In this document: positions 60,901 through 64,000 of the stretch, in pieces
Position numbering within the stretch: position 1 is the first letter of the stretch
How the letters are laid out: every line of letters begins with the position of its first letter
Assembly: GCA_026989275.1 (NCBI GenBank)
Contig: JALSJQ010000014.1
Coordinates: forward strand, 26,555-90,554
Length of the DNA stretch: 64,000 nt
Direction of reading: 5' to 3'
Source of the DNA: Albidovulum sp.
Lineage (GTDB): Bacteria; Pseudomonadota; Alphaproteobacteria; Rhodobacterales; Rhodobacteraceae
Made by a program: the position numbers and the translations under genes
Notes under the pieces: model-generated
Told to the model about the DNA's origin: nothing
Databases searched by the model: none
Seen by the model: only the letters and a program-made list of their open reading frames with translations

Positions 60901-61787
60901 ATGACAGGAATGCGCAAAGCGCCCTCATCCCCGATTCCATCAAATCCCGGCTCGAACATCTCCTCAAAGCACCAAGCGAAGGAGCGGATCATGCCGTGTC
61001 AGTTGCCATGGCCAGGCTGAACTGGCTCTTGCACGTGGATTTCGAGTGGACGCAACAGCGGCTGCTCCCCATGCTGGATCTGGATCATCCATTTGCCGAG
61101 CCGGCGTGGAACGGGCTTCTGTATAGCAAATACCCTCCTAGCTCCTCGTTGGCCGAACTGATCAAGCCGCAACTGGTCAAGCTGTTTCCATGGATCGAGC
61201 AATTTGCATGGGATGATCACACGGTGGAAAGAGCCGCAACGATTTTGGGGTATCTGCGCATTTTTCACCCGGATGAACCCGGCGGCTTGACCAGGAGCGA
61301 GATGCGAACGCTCCTTCGCAACATGTCGGAGCAGGCACGAATTCGGGTCATCTGGTGGCTGGGTCGTGTTGGACAAGAGAACGAGAATGGCTGGGTTGAA
61401 CTGGTCATTCCCTTCATCAGGGACACATGGCCACGCGAACGGCGATACAAGACCACTGCATCCGTGCGAGCCTGGATCAACCTTCTGGGAGATGCCGGAG
61501 ACCACTTTCCGGCTGTGTATGAGGTCGTGAAGCCATTTCTCGCATCCGCGCATCCGGATGAGCTCTGGTTTTATCGTTTCAAGCGAGAAGGACGCGAAGG
61601 TGAAAAGCCTCTTGCTTCGCGATTCCCTGAAGAGGTGCTGGATCTGCTGGATGTGATCACGCCGAGCGCCTTGGCGCAACCATCTCATGAACTACCGCAT
61701 ATTCTGGAGCTGATTGCCGAGGCTCAGGCTTCACTGACCTCGGATCGTCGCTACCTGCGCCTCATTGATCTTGTCGAAAGAGGCTGA
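57969..61787 (+). CDS. Large SIR2-domain defence protein with helical C-terminal region
   Basis: 1272 residues. A SIR2 domain occupies ~1-300: FLCGAGASQPSGMPSF (26-40), TTNFDRLFE with Asn136, YLHGRLV with catalytic-type His174, and LLGYRAEDPPIRYLL. The remaining ~950 residues are helical and repeat-like, with no membrane segments; parts resemble DUF4020 from memory. Related sirtuins (DSR1/DSR2 type) sense phage proteins through such a region and then hydrolyse NAD+. It begins 103 nt after the YgjP-like gene without a clear promoter of its own. Abortive-infection function is inferred. Confidence 0.85.
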   Translation: MRFHADGPIIPDILLERSDAGRVVFLCGAGASQPSGMPSFVDLTKHVIDFFDPPEDSEIMRAFQPWLEQQSTLNVPLDQVFNLLHEEYGKDEVNALVTQRLMLASPEDTDKKGREHRLIKRISSNQEGKPQVVTTNFDRLFELDSGGDDLPIHVPPALPDIDSGASIEGITYLHGRLVDLGSKHHPYVLSSADFGRAYLSEGWATRFIKNLLERYTVVLLGYRAEDPPIRYLLQGLNHGGRMDGSSLYAFDRGCAEDIEVKWRDRGVTPIAYAEHEALWRTLEAWAERADDPRKWRASIITSARQNPKTLAAHERGQVMHVLRTVQGARMFVKADPPPHPEWICVMDDKIRTAKPNEPIDPDQKEEIFDPRAAYGLDDDLPDISEEQYRQGIRNDNLLLWREGDDNPTDLHRLTQRFEKYAPLPRRLDHLLTWITRSLHSPVLAWWAIRQRGLHPHLLRQIDWQLEREGFDERARHVWNLILEHHQDPDDDEQDDDWFHFEQRVKLEGWTASTLRAFRRITTPHVFIRPKDMGVGRVKPPSASWDALDLRELGKFEVRFPERHGDLKIPDGVLPQAFGILQDQLTMAAGLLHDIDAFFLSPTCYPEREMEGEEHLSSVGKVMRWFVQLFDRLTQLHPDQARGHALTWPFDEPFIFRKLKLYAFNQGLLFKAEEAAEAVLALGQEAFWDSRITRELLFLLVDRWKEFTEKHRNQIMERILAGPDKHPNWAQEEFPRIRRERTAKRARYLEMQGCRLSPEHQKKLAELIQGIQGWRDGWASSVIMPGFMMRSDWVQTDDSPESVAHLPASEIIPAILRSEERSPGDFVEKRPFTGLVKQHPRKALAALSSEARKGNYPQAFWSAMIEHLPEDASPRLRCVFLHRLTRLPHTAIVKLRHALGRWLEKNLKATIEFDEELGWAVFDHFVDGIFAGGTEATESGIGEFHQGDEVLRLSRRTLTHAINGPIGMCAEALFKAVPDDRNAQSALIPDSIKSRLEHLLKAPSEGADHAVSVAMARLNWLLHVDFEWTQQRLLPMLDLDHPFAEPAWNGLLYSKYPPSSSLAELIKPQLVKLFPWIEQFAWDDHTVERAATILGYLRIFHPDEPGGLTRSEMRTLLRNMSEQARIRVIWWLGRVGQENENGWVELVIPFIRDTWPRERRYKTTASVRAWINLLGDAGDHFPAVYEVVKPFLASAHPDELWFYRFKREGREGEKPLASRFPEEVLDLLDVITPSALAQPSHELPHILELIAEAQASLTSDRRYLRLIDLVERG

Positions 61788-62628
61788 TCCATATGGCTTC
61801 AGAGATCATGCCCTCCTCTTGATTGGGCTTGAAATGTAACCGGAGCAAATGGGCTGAGAGAAGCGCCGATGGCGGGTTTTCGCCATTGACGCTTCCTTGT
61901 CATGATGCTTGCGGGCTGAGGATCGTCAAGGGTGAAATCGCTTCCGCGACGGCTCCAAAGGAGCCGCCCTTGACCATCACCAAGTCACGAGGAATGAGGC
62001 TGGGGTGGTGTGAATTTGCGACTTCAATGATGGATTTTGGGTCGTGCTTTCGCGGTTTTAGGGCTGCGTCATGGGTGAAAAATGTGGTGTGCGAGGCTTC
62101 GTTTGAGGGATTTTTCATGGGGCATTTCATGCGTGCGGGGTGCTGAAACAAGCCGCAAAATGCATCGATGGGCATGGATTTTCGAGGCATGGCGGGCCTG
62201 TTTTGATGGCCTGAAAAGTTGTGGGGTGGAGTGGAAATCGCCAGCGATTTGGCCATCCGTGATTGCTCAAATGGCGGCATTTTCACCCCGAAATCGGCCT
62301 GTTTTTCATCGTTTTCGCAATCCAGCCGGGGCCAGGGTGGTCAAGGGTGATCCGGCGTCATCGGGAAGTTTGATCGGGAAAGACGATGGCGTGATGGAGG
62401 GCAAGATAAAAGGGAATGGCGCAAACTCACCGTAACCCATTGTCCGCGCGTCTGTTTTGCCTGCACATGTTGAAAATGGCCATGTGCAGACCCTTTCCCG
62501 TTAGTTCTTGAGATTTCAGCGGAAAAGATGGCGCAGGCGAAATACGGTGGATTGGCTTTCGGCAGGCCAGATCGCATCCGGCGCAAAGGCGGAAACCGAT
62601 GCTATCCGTGGATGAAGCTCAGGGCCGG
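61788..62628. other. Non-coding stretch with three structured inverted repeats
   Basis: No gene is supported in 840 bp. Hairpin A (61860-61895) nests ATGGCG/CGCCAT inside GAAGCG/CGCTTC. Hairpin B (61925-61974) has outer arms GTCAAGGG/CCCTTGAC and an inner CGGCTCC-AAA-GGAGCCG. Hairpin C (62461-62489) has perfect nine-base arms CTGCACATG/CATGTGCAG. GTCAAGGGTGA occurs twice, at 61925 and ~62340. It may hold transcript ends for the SIR2 gene and integrase, or an RNA; open readings here lack ribosome binding sites or family matches. Confidence 0.6.
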
Positions 62629-63065
62629 TTATGGCCTACTTGATCCCAGCACCATGTCGGCCAGTTCGTCGCCGACGGTTTCGGCTAGCTGGCGCACGTC
62701 ATCGAAGATGAGGTGGGCATAGCGCTGGGTGGTCTGCATCTGGCTGTGGCCGAGCAGCGCGCCGATGCGTGGCAGGGAGCCGCCCTTGCGGGCCGCCAGC
62801 GAGGCGAAGGTGTGGCGCAGGTCGTGGATGCGCACATCCTCCAGTCCCGCTCGCTTGCGGATGCGTCCCCACGGTTTGTGGAGAATTCACCAGGGGCTGA
62901 CCTTCCTTGTGGCCGCAGATGACGTGTGGATTGCCGTGCAGACATGGCAGTTCTTCCAGCACCTGGCGGGCCGCTGCGTTGAGCACGATGGCCTTCTTGC
63001 CAGTCTTGGAGTCGGGCAACAGCAGCATGCCGCGTTCCAGATCAACGTATTCCCATTTCAGCGTG
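62629..63065 (-). pseudogene. Tyrosine recombinase (integrase), C-terminal part, frameshifted and IS-interrupted
   Basis: From the right: LTLKWEYVDLERGMLLLPDS and KTGKKAIVLNAAARQVLEEL, then after a frame change PWGRIRKRAGLEDVRIHDLR, HTFASLAARKGG, IGALLGHSQMQTTQRYAHL. The catalytic Arg-His, Gly-His and Tyr of the tRNA-targeting integrase family are all recognisable. One extra base at about 62884-62885 breaks the frame (LVN-LHKPWG restored if removed). The N-terminal part is separated by the IS element beginning at 63066. Confidence 0.88.
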
Positions 63066-63081
63066 AGAGTCCGACTCAAAA

Positions 63082-63507
63082 TCAAGTCTTTGAAGAAGTT
63101 GCTTTTGCCAGGAATCTCATTTGCCTTCGGATGGATGCGATGAGCAGCCATGCCTCGGATGAAGCGATCCGCTTTTCCCAGTCCTTTGCCAGCCTGCGGC
63201 AGCGTCCCAGCCAGGCGAAGGTGCGCTCCACGACCCGACGTCTGGCAATGACGACGAAGCCCTTGGCCCTTTGCGGACGCCGCACGATCTGAAGCCTTGG
63301 GCCCTGGATGGCTTGCAGCGCCGTCTGGAGCTTGTTGCCAGCATAGCCGCCATCGGCAAACAGCACCTGCAATGAAGGGAAGATATCTTGCGCCATGGCG
63401 ATCAGGTCAGGGGCGCCATCCCGATCCTGGATACTGGCCGAATGCACCACGCACCACAGCAGATTGCCCTGCGTATCGGTGATCACATGGCGCTTTCGTC
63501 CCTTCAC
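63082..63507 (-). CDS. IS5-family transposase, second frame
   Basis: 141 residues: GRKRHVITDTQGNLLWCVVH, LFADGGYAGNKL with the second catalytic Asp, and RRVVERTFAWLGRCRRLAKD with the catalytic Glu. It overlaps the end of the first frame by four bases in another register. In related IS5 elements a programmed frameshift fuses the two halves into one DDE transposase. Confidence 0.88.
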   Translation of the reverse strand: MKGRKRHVITDTQGNLLWCVVHSASIQDRDGAPDLIAMAQDIFPSLQVLFADGGYAGNKLQTALQAIQGPRLQIVRRPQRAKGFVVIARRRVVERTFAWLGRCRRLAKDWEKRIASSEAWLLIASIRRQMRFLAKATSSKT

Positions 63508-63920
63508 TTCCTGCCGGCATCATGGCCGCAAACGCCCCCACTTTCAGTGGTTTTCACGCTCTGACTGTCGGTGATGGCAGCGCTGGGAGCCGCATCCGAT
63601 CCACTCACCAGGCGGCTGGCCTCAACCAGCGCCGCATTGATCAGATCCAGCATGCCAGCATCGCGCCAGCGGTAGAAGTGATATTGCACGGTGGTGAACG
63701 GCGGAAAATCCCCGGGCAGCATTGCCCACTGACACCCCGTGGCGGCAATGTGGAGGACGGCATTGAAAATCTCGCGCATCGGCCATTTGCAAGGACGGCC
63801 TGCCTTCGAAGTGCGCCGAAGGAACGGTTGGATCAGTGCCCATTCCTCGTCCGTGCAATCGCTTGCATAGCGCAGGCCTCTTCGGTCATGTTGCGGGCGA
63901 GTGATTTCAGTCCATGCCAT
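63504..63920 (-). CDS. IS5-family transposase, first frame
   Basis: 138 residues beginning MAWTEITRPQHDRRGLRYAS. The DUF4096-like N-terminal region (TDEEWALIQPFLRRTSKAGR) is followed by AITDSQSVKTTESGG with the first catalytic Asp, and the frame stops in GHDAGRK, where single-frame relatives continue straight into KGRKRH. The overlap GGAAGTGAAGGG around 63505-63515 is the place where frameshifting would be needed. Confidence 0.88.
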   Translation of the reverse strand: MAWTEITRPQHDRRGLRYASDCTDEEWALIQPFLRRTSKAGRPCKWPMREIFNAVLHIAATGCQWAMLPGDFPPFTTVQYHFYRWRDAGMLDLINAALVEASRLVSGSDAAPSAAITDSQSVKTTESGGVCGHDAGRK

Positions 63921-64000
63921 CGTGATCCCCTCCGAATCGTCAATCCAAAGGGAATCACAACAGACTGAAATCACTCAACTTCAATTTTCGGTTGGGCTCT

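Larger units (their letters stand above)
48054..64000. mobile_element. Genomic island carrying a composite defence cluster (right end outside window)
   Basis: Starts at a tRNA 3'-end copy, contains an AlpA/Xis-like pseudogene next to it, a type I restriction cluster, two SIR2-like genes, and a broken tyrosine integrase interrupted by an IS5-family element. Base composition drops visibly: one 60-base line at 53641 holds 22 G+C against about 40 in typical core lines. No second copy of the tRNA segment is seen, so the far end is beyond 64000. Confidence 0.85.
63066..64000 (-). mobile_element. IS5-family insertion sequence inside the integrase gene
   Basis: The left end reads AGAGTCCGACTCAAAATC and the window's last bases, on the minus strand, AGAGCCCAACCGAAAATTG: imperfect terminal inverted repeats with about 13 of 18 matching. 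Between them are the two transposase frames. Size ~935 bp suits the IS427/ISL2 groups of IS5. The right end coincides with the window edge, so the target duplication cannot be read. Confidence 0.85.

Noticed and set aside
61900..62286. Minus-strand 128-codon reading in the structured intergenic stretch
   Set aside because: No ribosome binding site or domain; its C-terminal part is simply the hairpin B sequence translated.
63504..63507. Frameshift in the IS5 transposase taken as proof of a dead element
   Set aside because: Two overlapping frames joined by programmed frameshifting are normal for several IS5 groups; both catalytic halves are intact.

Overview
The window comes from a GC-rich alphaproteobacterial chromosome. 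Several gene orders point to Rhodobacterales or a close relative: folB-folP-glmM; glyQ, a small anchored protein, glyS, then a PPDK-like gene; holC-pepA divergent from lptF-lptG-lptD-surA-pdxA-rsmA; and rpsO-pnp. The taxon is inferred from gene order and protein character only.

Positions 1-48023 are almost entirely ordinary core chromosome. In order they hold: a GntR regulator cut by the window edge; a HAD nucleotidase and a UbiH-type hydroxylase; a class V aminotransferase and a sulfide:quinone oxidoreductase; two Lrp/AsnC regulators divergent from ilvC; glmM, folP and folB; a SleB-type hydrolase; the glycyl-tRNA synthetase operon; a secreted protein with a degenerate trypsin-like domain; holC and pepA; lipopolysaccharide transport genes (lptFGD) with surA, pdxA and rsmA; phaA-phaB for polyhydroxybutyrate precursor supply; pnp and rpsO; a copper chaperone; rpmB; meaB; a worn IS3-family element with matching ends; tRNA-Arg(CCG); and mlaA-mlaC for phospholipid trafficking. 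Oddities here are a PPDK-like protein whose ATP-grasp half has lost family motifs, a tiny cysteine-rich ORF wedged between glyS and that gene, and a protease-like protein lacking both catalytic His and Ser.

At 48054 the character changes. A 47-nt sequence matching the 3' end of an Arg tRNA (anticodon TCG) follows mlaC with no tRNA 5' half, and from there to the window end the DNA is visibly richer in A and T. This is a genomic island. Next to the tRNA fragment are a tandem 10-bp repeat that looks like integrase arm sites and an AlpA/Xis-like gene killed by a nonsense codon. At the far end is the C-terminal part of a tyrosine integrase, broken by a one-base insertion and cut by an IS5-family element that fills the last ~930 bp.

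The island cargo is one tightly packed defence cluster (48758-61787): a single-TRD HsdS, HsdM, a collapsed RhuM gene, a full-length HsdS, a frameshifted DUF2188-like gene, a SIR2-like/DUF4917-like protein, HsdR, a YgjP-type metalloprotease, and a 1272-residue SIR2-domain protein. Neighbouring genes overlap by 4-11 nt or abut, except for a 103-nt gap before the last gene. A near-consensus sigma70 promoter precedes the cluster, flanked by two copies of the dyad CTGTA-N7-TACAG. The mobility genes are dead while the restriction and SIR2 genes are intact, so the island looks like a domesticated composite defence locus combining type I restriction with two different putative NAD-consuming SIR2 proteins. 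That combination is the best candidate for an undescribed system here.
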